From G965197675 sp965197675 (GTDB lineage: Bacteria > Chloroflexota > Dehalococcoidia > Plut-88900), in the NCBI GenBank assembly GCA_965197675.1, contig OZ240221.1, forward strand, positions 1,240,001 through 1,304,000: 64,000 nucleotides of DNA, in the 5' to 3' direction. The stretch's first letter is position 1; each line of letters starts with the position of its first letter. Below are positions 35,704 through 45,342 of this stretch, piece after piece. The position numbers and the translations under genes are program-made. The notes beneath the pieces were generated by a model. That model was given only the letters and a program-made list of their open reading frames with translations. It did not search any database and was not told where the DNA came from.

Positions 35704-36642
35704 CTACCTTCGCTCTCCATACAATTTGTCAAAGCTCATGAATCTGGCATAGACGAGATAAAGCAATAGTGTAGCGCCTAGGAGTATGAATGCTAGAGCA
35801 GAAGCAAACTCCCAGTTATTAACTTCGTTGATTTGAAGCTCAATTATGTTGGATATCATTCTGTCACCTGGCCCTCCTAGGAGCGCCGGTGTCACAAAGA
35901 ACCCAATGGAGAGGATGAATACTAGTAACACTCCTGCTCCAACACCTGGCAGGCTAAGGGGGAAGTAGATTCTCCACCAAGCCTTAAAGGGGCCTGCTCC
36001 TAAGTTCTCTGCTGCTCGCATGTATTCGTTGGGTATGCCACGCATCACGGCGAAAATTGGAAAGACCATGTAGGGCAACAAAATGTGTACCATTCCGATG
36101 ATTGTTCCGGTTCGATTAAACACTAGGTCAAAAGGTTGATCTATGATGCCAATCCACTCGAGTGTTTCATTAATAAACCCATTTCGTCCCAGGATTATCC
36201 TCCAAGCGAATGTGCGAACGAGGATGCTCGTCCAGAAAGGCACCACTACAAGGGGGAGTAAGACAATTCGGGTCTTAGCGGAAACATTTGCCAGAAGATA
36301 GGCCACAGGATAACCAGCAAGTAAACAGCTGGCCGTGGTCAGAAACGATATCCAAAATGTGGTTCGAAAGAGATTTTGATAAACGCTGCTGGTGATCGCC
36401 CTGTCGTAATGCGCAAGGGTTTCAAATTTGTAGTCAATAGTGACTGACTCGTCGCTCCCAAAGCTCAGGGAAAACATCCTCCATAGAGGTAGAATCAAAA
36501 GAAGAGTTACCAACAAAATGGCCGGAGCGACTAACAGAAGATAAAAGCCTTGCCGTTTAATACCAAGCCAAGCTAATCTCCAGTCACGCTCGCTGTGAAC
36601 TGAAATTGCAGCGAAGTCGGAACTGTTAGCGTCCTTGGCCAT
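35704..36642 (-). CDS. PotB-type ABC transporter permease
   Basis: A 312-residue permease with about six membrane helices and an EAA loop (AAENLGAGPFKAWWRIYFP) near residue 215. Pairs with the PotC-type permease downstream; the two would form the membrane channel of a polyamine/spermidine-, thiamine- or Fe(III)-type importer. GAAGGAAAG precedes ATG 36642. Divergent from the solute-binding lipoprotein at 37152. Confidence 0.92.
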   Translation of the reverse strand: MAKDANSSDFAAISVHSERDWRLAWLGIKRQGFYLLLVAPAILLVTLLLILPLWRMFSLSFGSDESVTIDYKFETLAHYDRAITSSVYQNLFRTTFWISFLTTASCLLAGYPVAYLLANVSAKTRIVLLPLVVVPFWTSILVRTFAWRIILGRNGFINETLEWIGIIDQPFDLVFNRTGTIIGMVHILLPYMVFPIFAVMRGIPNEYMRAAENLGAGPFKAWWRIYFPLSLPGVGAGVLLVFILSIGFFVTPALLGGPGDRMISNIIELQINEVNNWEFASALAFILLGATLLLYLVYARFMSFDKLYGERR

Positions 36643-37151
36643 CTTTCCTTCACCATCGCGTCCGTTCTATGGATCGACAGCGACGATTATTTCAGTTGGA
36701 GATCATGCCTGGTGATTTGGGTGAGTAGGACCTTTTCAGAAAAGGCTCTACTACATTCGAATTGCTTACTTCTTTCTAACTGGATCATATGAAAGCATTG
36801 ACCGACAGGTTTTTCTTAACGACCACTCGGCATAGATCAGAGCATAGCACACACCATGACACAGTACACTAAAGCCCACAGCAGCAGTTCTTGGGGGTTT
36901 CCAAGATTTGATTCTTCTCACCTTGCACGGATCATAACTTTCTGATACATTGATGCCGTCCATTGAAAACCATTTTATCCATCCAATTGGACACACATGT
37001 AGTATCGGAGGGTTGTGATCAGTTCCTGATGGTGACAGGACAGGTTCAATACTGCGGCATAAAGGCTAGTGGATTGGTAAAGAAGAGACGCTAAGCCCAT
37101 CCAGTTAAGGGTTTGTGGCAACGTCAAAAAATCCCAAAATGGAGGAAGCGG
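36643..37151. other. 509-base divergent intergenic region
   Basis: Lies between the permease genes (minus) and the binding-protein gene (plus) and should hold both promoters, but no hexamer pair with good spacing was found. A short CCTTTTCAGAAAAGG inverted repeat occurs near 36731-36745. Six-frame reading shows no recognisable relic. Confidence 0.4.
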
Positions 37152-38423
37152 ATGAGAAAAAGCCTACCGCGTATAATGGATTTCTTCGGACGTCGGGGTT
37201 ACGTCCTACTCGCTGTATTCGTTGTATTGTCACTAGCTACCTTCGCCTGTGGAGATGATGAAACACCCACACCAACTTCTCAACCAGATCCATCTCCTAC
37301 CCCTCAATCAGAACTGAGACCTGTCGAAGAATGGACCGAGGCGAGTCCTGCTTCACTGGAAGAGATTGAGAAGGCCTTAGAAGACTACCGAGGTGAAAGC
37401 TTAGTATTTACTTCTTGGGGTGGAGCGTTCCAGTCCGCTCAAAGACAGGCCTATATAACGCCTTTTGAAAGTAAATTTGGAATAGACATCATTGAAGATA
37501 GTCCAACGAGCTACTCTAAGATACGAGTTCAAGCGGAGACAGGGAATCTTCAGTGGCACGTTGTTGATGTAAGCGGGGATTTTGGTTTCGGCTTTCAGGA
37601 CGCTATAGAACCTCTCGACTTAAGGATGCAGGATCTGCGCGACATGCCGCCAACGATACAACAACTAAAACCTTACGCCGGTGGAGGTGGGATGCTTTGG
37701 GCCTTTGTATTCGCCTACAACACCAATACCTACCCGGAGGGGGAGGGCCAGCCAGAAAAAATGGCCGATTTCTTCGATGCTGAAAAATTCCCTGGCCGTC
37801 GCGCATGGCCTGACTACCACAGTTATGTGATGCGGTTTGCCCTGCTAGGGGATGATCCAAGTCTACTAGATTCGGAGGCAGGTCGGAACTCGCTGAGCCG
37901 TCTGGACTCAAATCAAGTAGACAGGGCATTCGAGTTGCTCGGTAATTGGAGGGATCAGGCTTCCATATTCTACTCGAGCTCTTCCGAATGTCCTCAATTG
38001 ATGATAGCGAATGAAATTGACATGTGCATCCTCGGGAATGCCAGGTTTGTAGATGCCATCAAAGAAGGAGCCGCGATCGAAATATGCTGGCAATGTGGTT
38101 TTACACTATCAACTGACTTCTTCGTTATTCCTCGGGGATTGAAAGAGCAAGACCCTCGAAAATACGAGTTGGCTAACTTGTTTATCGCTTGGACCGCGTT
38201 CCCTGAACGCAATGCTCAGCTTAGCAAATACATCGCTTACGCAGCAATTAATCTGAAATCCCAAGACTTGCTTGAAAGTGTTGTGGAGGACCCCGTAATA
38301 CTCGATGGACTTCCCCTTACACCTGATAAAGCTCAATACGCGATCTTTGAAGATGAAATATGGAGCGGGGAGACGTTCGATGCCCTGTTTGAACGCTATC
38401 TAAGTGAGGTAATGGAGGAGTAG
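37152..38423 (+). CDS. ABC transporter substrate-binding lipoprotein (PotD-like)
   Basis: A 423-residue extracellular solute-binding protein. A positively charged start and hydrophobic helix end in a lipobox with Cys (LATFAC), followed by GDDETPTPT and a Pro/Ser/Thr linker, the usual Chloroflexota arrangement for anchoring to the outer face of the membrane. The body (LVFTSWGGAFQSAQRQAYI) is typical of polyamine/iron-type binding proteins (SBP_bac_8 group). ATG 37152 follows GGAGG at 37141-37145; an upstream TTG 37113 is rejected. Divergent from, and presumably partner of, the two permeases. Ligand unknown. Confidence 0.92.
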   Translation: MRKSLPRIMDFFGRRGYVLLAVFVVLSLATFACGDDETPTPTSQPDPSPTPQSELRPVEEWTEASPASLEEIEKALEDYRGESLVFTSWGGAFQSAQRQAYITPFESKFGIDIIEDSPTSYSKIRVQAETGNLQWHVVDVSGDFGFGFQDAIEPLDLRMQDLRDMPPTIQQLKPYAGGGGMLWAFVFAYNTNTYPEGEGQPEKMADFFDAEKFPGRRAWPDYHSYVMRFALLGDDPSLLDSEAGRNSLSRLDSNQVDRAFELLGNWRDQASIFYSSSSECPQLMIANEIDMCILGNARFVDAIKEGAAIEICWQCGFTLSTDFFVIPRGLKEQDPRKYELANLFIAWTAFPERNAQLSKYIAYAAINLKSQDLLESVVEDPVILDGLPLTPDKAQYAIFEDEIWSGETFDALFERYLSEVMEE

Positions 38424-38484
38424 GATTGGCAGATTTTAGACTCGAACGGAAGTCAACTGTCTGTTCCGCGTAGGGAGTCGGAAG

Positions 38485-39549
38485 ATGAAACCGCCTTTTG
38501 GAATAGTGGATGCAGATGGCCACATCGTGGAGGACGAAAAACGGCTACTAAGGGAATACCTGGAGAAACCGTATAGTGAGTTTCTTATAGATGGGATAGC
38601 CGATCATCGTGGATGGGTAGGCCAGGGCAGTGGTGTAACGGACAAGTCGTTCATGGATACTTCGTTAGGGGGAAAGTTAGGCAACTCTGGCCCCCCCGGA
38701 TATCCCGGCCCACAGGACTGGCTCGATTGCCTTGAACGTGGAGCGCTGGATTTTGCTGTTCTTTATCCAACGTTGTTGCTTGATTATAGCCACATCTACG
38801 ATCCAGATTATCTAATAGCCTTGGGAAAAGCATACAATAACTATGTTTCTGATGAATTTCTGAAATATGATAAAAGGCTTCGATCGGTAGCGCTTGTGCC
38901 TCTACTGGATGTTGAAGAGTCTATCAAGGAAATGCACAGGGCTATCCCCGAATTAGGGTTTTCTGGATTGTTCGTGCCGGCCGTGGGATTCGGGCTGCTG
39001 GGCGACAGGAAATTTCACCCTTTTTACTCAGAGGCGGAGAAGTTGGGATGTTTGATGGCTGTCCACGGGGGACATGCTACTGCAGGATACGTGCCGTATT
39101 CCCGTTTTATCCAAAGGCACACGATTGGCTTTCCAGTGTCCAACATGATTCAGATGATGCACATGACCTATGAAGGCGTCTTCGAAAAGTTTCCTAATCT
39201 CAAAGTAGCATACCTGGAATCGGGATGCTCTTGGGTACCTTATTTCATCGATCGAATGGATGAAGAATGGGAAAAGAGGGGATGGATCGAAGCCAGGGAG
39301 TGCAAAGACAAGCCGAGTGAGTATATTAAAAACCGAGCCGTATTCATACACGCCGAGACCTCTGAGACACTCCTTCCCCAAGTAGCCAGCCTGCTCGGTG
39401 AAAACAAATTGTTCTTCGCATCCGATTTTCCTCACTGGGACAATGAGTTTCCTGAAAATATTGAGCAGTTGTGGATGCGGGATGATCTAAGTGAGCCGTT
39501 GAAACGAAATATCCTGTCTCAAAATGCCAGGAACATGTACTCTTTGTAG
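38485..39549 (+). CDS. Amidohydrolase 2 family protein
   Basis: A 354-residue TIM-barrel amidohydrolase-2 member. The metal motif is D11-x-H13 at the N-terminus, a histidine cluster AVHGGHAT lies mid-protein, and ASDFPHWD near residue 315 supplies the late Asp. GGAGTCGGAAG precedes the ATG. It begins 61 bases after the binding-protein stop and 96 bases before another family member, so the transporter and two hydrolases may form one transcript: uptake followed by hydrolysis or decarboxylation. Confidence 0.88.
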   Translation: MKPPFGIVDADGHIVEDEKRLLREYLEKPYSEFLIDGIADHRGWVGQGSGVTDKSFMDTSLGGKLGNSGPPGYPGPQDWLDCLERGALDFAVLYPTLLLDYSHIYDPDYLIALGKAYNNYVSDEFLKYDKRLRSVALVPLLDVEESIKEMHRAIPELGFSGLFVPAVGFGLLGDRKFHPFYSEAEKLGCLMAVHGGHATAGYVPYSRFIQRHTIGFPVSNMIQMMHMTYEGVFEKFPNLKVAYLESGCSWVPYFIDRMDEEWEKRGWIEARECKDKPSEYIKNRAVFIHAETSETLLPQVASLLGENKLFFASDFPHWDNEFPENIEQLWMRDDLSEPLKRNILSQNARNMYSL

Positions 39550-39645
39550 GCACGTAGTCTCAAGTTGAGACGCTGGTAGGCGTCCCTAATTCTTCCTCAG
39601 TCCATAATGGGGCTGTCTACAAATTGCTTCACCAGGAGAGGTGCC

Positions 39646-40752
39646 ATGAGTAGAAAAGTGATCATATCTTCCGACTCCCATGTCCAGGAAACCCACACCT
39701 TTTACAAAGAATACGCGCCAGCTAAGTATAAAGACAGATTTCCGCACACGGAAAGAAGAAATGGTGCAGTTTACCAGGTTGTCGAAGGCCGGAAACCTCG
39801 CCGAATAGATATCGCGGAATCCAGGATGACGCAAAAAGAGTTTGACCTGGAATTCCGCAACGACCCTTACGGCGGCTCCAATGTCCCTCTACGTCTCGAA
39901 GATCAAGAGAGAGATGGCATTCATGGGGAAGTGGTTTACCCCAACAATTCCCTCTCTATTTTTTGTTCGCCTGACCCACAGTATCAGATTGATATGGCCA
40001 GAGCCTATAATGACTGGATCACTGACATTTTTGGTCCTCATCGCGATAAACTCGCTCCTACCGCTGTAATTCCTGTGCTAGATATTGAGAATGCTATTGA
40101 TGAAGTCAGGCGAGTGGCGAAGAAGGGTTTTCGTCTGGTAAGTATCCCCATAAGGGTCGAGGATCCCTATAATTTGCCCAGGTGGGAACCGTTGTGGACT
40201 GCTATAGAGCAGGAGGGACTTGCTCTGAGCCTTCATGCTTTCAGTAACGAGGCTGATACCTATCCAGAGGATTGGGGCGAGGAGGAGGGAATTGGGGGAG
40301 CCTTGTCATTTATGGTCATGAGGATGGTAGATGGTATGGAACCAATAGTTCTGCTTATTAGCTGCGGAATGTTGGAGCGTCACCCCAATCTTCAAATTAC
40401 AATCGTTGAGTGTGGCGCTGGTTGGCTCGCCTGGCTGTTATACGCGCTGGATGAGCAGGCGGTCAAAAAACACATGTGGATTGCCCCCAAATTACAGTTG
40501 AAGCCCAGTGAATACTTCCTTCGGCAGGGGCACGTTACTTTCGGAGACGACCCTGCGGGTTTAGCAGTACTAAACCTTGTCCCTGTCGAGTGCCTTCTAT
40601 GGGGGAGCGATTATCCTCATGAAGAGGGAACGTTTCCTCACTCTCAGGCAGTAATTGCGAGAACCTTCGAAGGGCTACCCGAAGAGGTTAAGTGGAAAAT
40701 AGTCGGCGGCAATGCGATTAAGCTTTACGGCTTTAACCCAGGAGGAAATTAA
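39646..40752 (+). CDS. Amidohydrolase 2 family protein
   Basis: A 368-residue amidohydrolase-2 member with D10-x-H12 at the N-terminus, YNDWITDIF (common in this group), SLHAFSN where a barrel His is expected and LLWGSDYPHEEG at the end. ATG 39646 has AGGAGAGG upstream; the open frame back to 39607 is rejected. Distinct enough from the 38485 gene that they are not recent duplicates. Substrate unknown. Confidence 0.88.
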   Translation: MSRKVIISSDSHVQETHTFYKEYAPAKYKDRFPHTERRNGAVYQVVEGRKPRRIDIAESRMTQKEFDLEFRNDPYGGSNVPLRLEDQERDGIHGEVVYPNNSLSIFCSPDPQYQIDMARAYNDWITDIFGPHRDKLAPTAVIPVLDIENAIDEVRRVAKKGFRLVSIPIRVEDPYNLPRWEPLWTAIEQEGLALSLHAFSNEADTYPEDWGEEEGIGGALSFMVMRMVDGMEPIVLLISCGMLERHPNLQITIVECGAGWLAWLLYALDEQAVKKHMWIAPKLQLKPSEYFLRQGHVTFGDDPAGLAVLNLVPVECLLWGSDYPHEEGTFPHSQAVIARTFEGLPEEVKWKIVGGNAIKLYGFNPGGN

Positions 40753-40753
40753 G

Positions 40754-41003
40754 GATTCGACGCCGTAGACCTTTAGACAGACGAAATCTCCATTCAGAGC
40801 TACCTGGACGGACTGCGCTCGGCTAGATGCCCCTTCAACATTAGGGAAGCAGGGTGTCATGTCCCTGCCGTTTCCGCCTTGAAGCCTGAGATGGCTATCC
40901 CTGATAGAGGCCAGGGCTTCTATGGCGTCCCACTTAAGCTCGCAGAGTTGATAGGGGAGTCAAAGGGCTCTATTACGAGACTAGCCAACACCGGCTTTGC
41001 CTT
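40754..41003 (-). pseudogene. ATP-dependent DNA ligase (adenylation domain) relic
   Basis: Minus-strand reading gives KAKPVLASLVIEPFDSP, a frameshift, then LCELKWDAIEALASIRDSHL, RLQGGNGRDMTPCFPNV and VALNGDFVCLKVYGVESL. This follows LigD/LigB-type ligases (KPMLATL..EPFD.P.W.YElKWDGYRA, SRNG.DLT..FPE, LDGEIVCLD..G..SF). The nucleotidyl-accepting Lys of ELKWD is retained, but the rest of the ligase is missing. Confidence 0.85.
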
Positions 41004-41113
41004 ACAGAGCGGACCTCTACGTAACCGGGAACTCAGGGTCTTGGCGAGAGTGACATTCCTGTATTTCGAAGTGTGAGGTTGGCTCTAGTTGCCTTACACG
41101 TATGTTCCCAGGA

Positions 41114-41842
41114 CTAACGCTCCACCTTTTCGATGATTGTTGAAGAGCCGGTGATGTTGTCTGACTGTTTCGTCATGAAGAACAGGGTGAATTGCGCAAG
41201 CTCTTCTGGGGTCTGAGCTTTTGCTGACTCTTCTGGGTGCAAGGCCGTCACAGCATCACTGGATACTAACCCTGTGTTCACAGCGTTCACTTGAACGTTG
41301 TGCGGCTTGAGCTCTTCTGCCAGGTTGAGGTTAAGGTGCTCTAACGCCAAGGTGCCGAGATAGTAGTGGGACGATCCCGGGCCACCTGTGTCGAAAGTTC
41401 CAGTGATATTGACTATCTTTCCTCTGCCCTTCTTTATCATTCCCGGTATGAGGGATCGACAAAGCAGATAGGCGGGCCAGAACTTGATATCAAAGACCAT
41501 CTCCCATTCATCCAGTGGGATCTCCCACAAATTCTTGCCATAGACGCTCTTGCCGTCTATGTGGAATACACCCGCATTGTTTACAAGAATGTCGATATCT
41601 CCGTAGGCCGTCTTTACGTCGGCCACCAGCTTGTCTATTTGTCCCTCATCCAGCAGGTCGGCAACGAAGACCTTACTCTCTCCCCCCGCTTCCTTGATTT
41701 CGTTGTAAACTGCCTCTAGCCGCCCTGCGTTTCTACCGGTTAGTGCTACTTTACCTCCTTCCGCAGCAATAGCCTTAGAAATGGCTGCTCCAATACCGCC
41801 ACTGGCTCCTGTGACTAGGGCAGACATGCCGTCAAGTTCCAT
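41114..41842 (-). CDS. SDR family protein lacking the catalytic Lys
   Basis: A 242-residue classical short-chain dehydrogenase/reductase. TGASGGIG binds the cofactor, NNAG is present, and the catalytic region reads SHYYLGTLALEH. The Lys of YxxxK is Leu (TTG codon), which should cripple normal hydride-transfer chemistry. A strong AGGAGGA precedes the ATG, and there is no other damage, so the protein is probably made. It may be a degenerate enzyme, a binding protein, or use altered chemistry. Confidence 0.88.
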   Translation of the reverse strand: MELDGMSALVTGASGGIGAAISKAIAAEGGKVALTGRNAGRLEAVYNEIKEAGGESKVFVADLLDEGQIDKLVADVKTAYGDIDILVNNAGVFHIDGKSVYGKNLWEIPLDEWEMVFDIKFWPAYLLCRSLIPGMIKKGRGKIVNITGTFDTGGPGSSHYYLGTLALEHLNLNLAEELKPHNVQVNAVNTGLVSSDAVTALHPEESAKAQTPEELAQFTLFFMTKQSDNITGSSTIIEKVER

Positions 41843-41981
41843 ATGTCATTCCTCCTGTACTAGAGAATTTCTGGGGCCGAGTCATTGTTGATGATTGAAC
41901 ATTAACACTGACTCCGTAGAGGGTCAACCTGTGCTTATCTTCGCTAAGACATTCCCGGTCTAGCAAACTGCTACCTCGGTG

Positions 41982-42158
41982 TTATTCAGCCGGCGCGAGC
42001 AAAGGTGATCCATCGCACTCCCAGCTTCCTGTGTCTGAGCTTATTTCCGTTATAGGATCGGAGAACTCATGTACAAGGTGGCAGAGGAGAACTGGAGGTG
42101 AACCAGTATGAGTCTGCCTACAATCCGATTCGACATAGTACCAAGCTAGCTGTCGCAT
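41982..42158 (-). CDS. Possible small ORF, unrecognised
   Basis: A 58-codon frame from ATG 42158 with a protein-like composition (CHLVHEFSDPITEISSDTGS is the best block). No Shine-Dalgarno and no family recognised. It may be a small gene or a relic like others in this window. Confidence 0.22.
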   Translation of the reverse strand: MRQLAWYYVESDCRQTHTGSPPVLLCHLVHEFSDPITEISSDTGSWECDGSPLLAPAE

Positions 42159-42271
42159 TGTGGATTTGTGTCCCGGGGTAGCTCATGCGGAGGTTGGGAA
42201 GTTGGGTAATCACGCCCTTTGCGTGGTTTGGAAGACGCAGTGAGCCGAGCGAGCTGCGACCAATGTCCGAT

Positions 42272-43516
42272 TTAGGCTACGATCTCTGATCGGCTGTCTT
42301 TTCGCTGAAGCTTATTAGCGGCGTCGTCTGCTTTGGCGAAATCCTCATCGGTGAAGTTGTAGAGACGGGCGCCGCCGTACAGAATGTCGGCGGCAATCTC
42401 TTTGGGCACTTTACCTAATAGCTTGTTGGAGACATCTGGAAAGTCGGAATCGAAGTGGGGGTAGTCTGTTGAGATGCACATTCTGTCTGAACCAATCAGG
42501 GCGGCAGTAGGAATGATCTCAGGCTCGCTTCCTTCGACCGCAGCCCAACAGTTCCGCCTGAAATACTCTCTGGGTGTCAAAGACAAATAGGGAGCATGGG
42601 TGTCACGGTAGTTAGGATAGTCCCATTCGATTCTGGTCAGCAGTCCTGGTACCCACCAGTTCTGCGCCTCTAAGAAGGCCACTCGGAGATTTGGGTGGAA
42701 TTCGAACACACCGCCGATTATCTGGGCAATCAATGCCTGTTGCATCTCTATTAAGAAACAGGCCACGTGCCTATAGAATCTGTTTTCACCGTAGAGGGTG
42801 TTCATGTGGGAATACCAAGCGCCACAGGCACCATGAAATCCCCATGTTACGTCAAGATCCTCATGTAAGCTGTACAAGGGATCCCAGTAGTTGGAGTGCC
42901 AGTAGTGGTTATTTACCAGGTTGGGTTGAATGAACGAAGCTACTGCGCCCAGGTCCTTGACGCAGCGTACCAGCTCTTGGCATGCAAGATTAACGTCATG
43001 AACCGGCAGTATGGCGGCGAACTTCAACTGATCTGGGCTGTACTGACAGAACTGATGAAGCCAGTTGTTATAAGCCTGACAAAGTGCAAGGGACAGCTGC
43101 GGATCTATGTTGTCCCTAGCGATGAGGTTGAGGCCACTGGTGGGGAAGAGAACGGCGATATCAATACCTTCCATCTCCATGGCCATCACTTGTGCCTCCG
43201 CGTTGAATCCCCGCTCTATTGCAAAATCCATTCGGCCTGTTGCCAGTATCCGAGAGCTCGACAATTTAACATCGCGGTCGGAGGAACTCTCATAGCCCGC
43301 GTTGTTGGAGGAGATGGGCTTTCTGTATTGCTGATAGTCGTCTTCCCAAGAGGTTGGCAACCCATCGATAATCCATCCTCCTCGAAGGGGAACCCCTTCT
43401 GCATTCACGGGCCATGTGACTCTGGATTTGAACGCAGGGTTCAAGTATTTGTCAAATAGGTCCTGCGGCTCCTCGATATGCATGTCACAATCAACAAATC
43501 TGAGTCCATCCTTCAT
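42272..43516 (-). CDS. Amidohydrolase 2 family protein
   Basis: A 414-residue amidohydrolase-2 member, longest of the four. D11-x-H13 (CDMHIEEP) at the N-terminus, WGFHGACGAWY mid-protein with the barrel His and STDYPHFDSDFP with the late Asp. About 40 charged residues extend past the usual end. A very strong AAGGAGGG precedes ATG 43516, and a perfect 7-6-7 inverted repeat sits just upstream (43538-43557), so expression is probably regulated. Substrate unknown. Confidence 0.9.
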   Translation of the reverse strand: MKDGLRFVDCDMHIEEPQDLFDKYLNPAFKSRVTWPVNAEGVPLRGGWIIDGLPTSWEDDYQQYRKPISSNNAGYESSSDRDVKLSSSRILATGRMDFAIERGFNAEAQVMAMEMEGIDIAVLFPTSGLNLIARDNIDPQLSLALCQAYNNWLHQFCQYSPDQLKFAAILPVHDVNLACQELVRCVKDLGAVASFIQPNLVNNHYWHSNYWDPLYSLHEDLDVTWGFHGACGAWYSHMNTLYGENRFYRHVACFLIEMQQALIAQIIGGVFEFHPNLRVAFLEAQNWWVPGLLTRIEWDYPNYRDTHAPYLSLTPREYFRRNCWAAVEGSEPEIIPTAALIGSDRMCISTDYPHFDSDFPDVSNKLLGKVPKEIAADILYGGARLYNFTDEDFAKADDAANKLQRKDSRSEIVA

Positions 43517-43537
43517 CTCTGCCCTCCTTTTCGATTC

Positions 43538-43557
43538 GTTAAGTGGACCTACTTAAC
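43538..43557. promoter_or_regulatory. Inverted repeat, likely operator
   Basis: GTTAAGT-GGACCT-ACTTAAC, 7-bp perfect arms with a 6-base spacer, 21 bases upstream of the amidohydrolase start codon. The arm-spacer geometry is the same as the repeat at 48886-48905, though the sequence differs. Confidence 0.45.
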
Positions 43558-43801
43558 AGACTTCCGATGGCCTGGTATCAGTTTCGTGATCCATCAACGG
43601 TTTCATCGCTAAGACCCCCCTTTTGATACTCAACGAAGCTGATCCATGCCTAAGGATTTCTGGAAGTGTTAGCTGATGGAGACGACATTGAAGCCAGACA
43701 TACTCCTCTACACTAAACCCTCCCTCGCTGCTTCGTCAACGGAATCTTATTGTCTGACCGAAGCAGTGTCAACACAATGTGTTTGTAAGTCGGCGACTGG
43801 C
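43558..43801. other. Intergenic, nothing recognised
   Basis: Between the inverted repeat of the amidohydrolase gene and the promoter of the binding-protein gene. Six-frame reading gave no recognisable product; short open frames here look non-coding. Confidence 0.4.
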
Positions 43802-43830
43802 TTGACAGTGTATCCACGAGAGAGTAGAGT
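43802..43830 (+). promoter_or_regulatory. Promoter for the branched-chain-type ABC transporter
   Basis: TTGACA (43802-43807), 17-base spacer, TAGAGT (43825-43830). The start point near 43837 leaves a leader of about 175 bases before ATG 44013. The same -10 (TAGAGT) with TTGACT occurs before the acetyl-CoA synthetase gene. Confidence 0.65.
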
Positions 43831-44012
43831 TAGCCCACGATTTCGATTGACCGAGCGCCTATACCAAGGGTAAGACGAGGGGGAGGTCGCCTTTGGAGAC
43901 TTCTGGTATTGCTAGCGAAGTCACTGGAAGAGCCGTTTTCCAGCATTCATTTCCTTGAACCACAGATCCAACTTTACTCTTTCGCGGACTACTTTTGGAG
44001 AGGAGAGGACGA

Positions 44013-45293
44013 ATGTTCAGGAGAAACTTGGGAGGACCGAAAAGACCAATAGCTTGGCTGGGAGGGATCGGAATTCTAATCCTTCTCTCGGTAACTCTAA
44101 TAGTCGCAGTAGCCTGTGGTGACGATGGTACACCGACACCCGCTCCATCTACACCAACACCTGGGCAACAGGCTACTCCGGAACCTACACCAACTCCTAC
44201 ACCGGAGGAGGAGAAGAAGCCATTCAAGATCGGGCTGTTGCAGACACTGACTGGTCCAGCCGAGAGCTATGGCACCGCCTTCACGAATTCCTATCAAATG
44301 GCGGCAGATGAGATTAACGCCGTTGGAGGAGTACTGGGGCATCAGATCCAGCTTCTCCGAGAGGATAGCAAATGCACAGGCCCGGATGCCATCACAGCTT
44401 ACACCAAGCTGGTAGAGGTGGATAAGGTGAAAGTGATTCTGGGCACATCTTGCAGCACTGAATTCCTTGCTGTGGCCCACTTACTGGATCGTGACGAGGT
44501 TGTGGGTATCAGTAACAACGGTCATCCGGAGATAGCTACCGGACACCCATGGATCTTTCGTAACAACCCCACCTCCGACGACGGAGCCAAGGCCATCTCT
44601 CAGTATATGATAGATCAGGGTTTAACGAAGATTGCCACTGTCGCCCAAGAGACGGACTACGCCTCATCGTTCCAGGATCTAGTAAAGAAGTTCTTTGAGG
44701 AATTTGGCGGAACCGTGGTGATCGAGGAAAGGGTTAAAATCGAAGAGACCGACTTTCGCCCCCTTATCACCAAAGTCCTCGGCCAGGACCCTGAGGCTAT
44801 TCACGTAGCTTTCCAGACTGAAGAAGGGTGTGGATCATTCTTGATTCAGGCCAGGCAACTCGGCTACGAGGGCAACTTCTACGGTGATTTTGTTTGCATA
44901 GGAGGTCGAACTCAGGAGATTGGTGGGGATGCGCTCACAGGGCTGATAGGCGTTTCACCTCCAGGGCTAGAAGAGGAGGGGCCAGCTGCGGAGTTCCTCA
45001 GGGCATATGAAGCTAAGTATGGCTTCACCACCGAGGAGTTTTATATGGCAAACTCCTATGACGCAGTGTACCTCATTAAGCAGTGTGCTGAGGAGGCTGG
45101 ATCCATAGACGACACCCATGGCATCCGCCAATGCCTTGACGATCTTGAGGATTTCACAGGCCTAGTCGGAACCTACCATTTCGACGAGGAAGGTGAAGTC
45201 GTCGGGATTGGAATGCGGGTAGTCGAGGTTCTTCCTCTGGGAGGACCCAGAGAAGATTCGTTAATTGGCTATGAAGTAGTCGCGCAGAATTAG
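44013..45293 (+). CDS. ABC transporter substrate-binding lipoprotein (LivJ-like)
   Basis: A 426-residue periplasmic-binding-protein-6 (Leu/Ile/Val-binding type) lipoprotein. Signal helix ending in the lipobox Cys (AVAC), then GDDGTPTPAPSTPTP and a long Thr-Pro linker, then the ligand-binding body starting FKIGLLQTLTGPAESYG. Such proteins bind amino acids, amides, urea or aromatic acids. ATG 44013 is chosen for GAGAGG upstream; an in-frame GTG at 43995 is less likely. Followed by a strong terminator, then two permease genes. Confidence 0.93.
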   Translation: MFRRNLGGPKRPIAWLGGIGILILLSVTLIVAVACGDDGTPTPAPSTPTPGQQATPEPTPTPTPEEEKKPFKIGLLQTLTGPAESYGTAFTNSYQMAADEINAVGGVLGHQIQLLREDSKCTGPDAITAYTKLVEVDKVKVILGTSCSTEFLAVAHLLDRDEVVGISNNGHPEIATGHPWIFRNNPTSDDGAKAISQYMIDQGLTKIATVAQETDYASSFQDLVKKFFEEFGGTVVIEERVKIEETDFRPLITKVLGQDPEAIHVAFQTEEGCGSFLIQARQLGYEGNFYGDFVCIGGRTQEIGGDALTGLIGVSPPGLEEEGPAAEFLRAYEAKYGFTTEEFYMANSYDAVYLIKQCAEEAGSIDDTHGIRQCLDDLEDFTGLVGTYHFDEEGEVVGIGMRVVEVLPLGGPREDSLIGYEVVAQN

Positions 45294-45342
45294 AGAGTGG
45301 TTCCCAAGATCAAGGTTAAGCCGATTCTGTGATGCGATAGGT

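Noticed and set aside
40879..41076. 65-codon plus-strand frame
   Set aside because: It is the antisense shadow of the DNA ligase relic.
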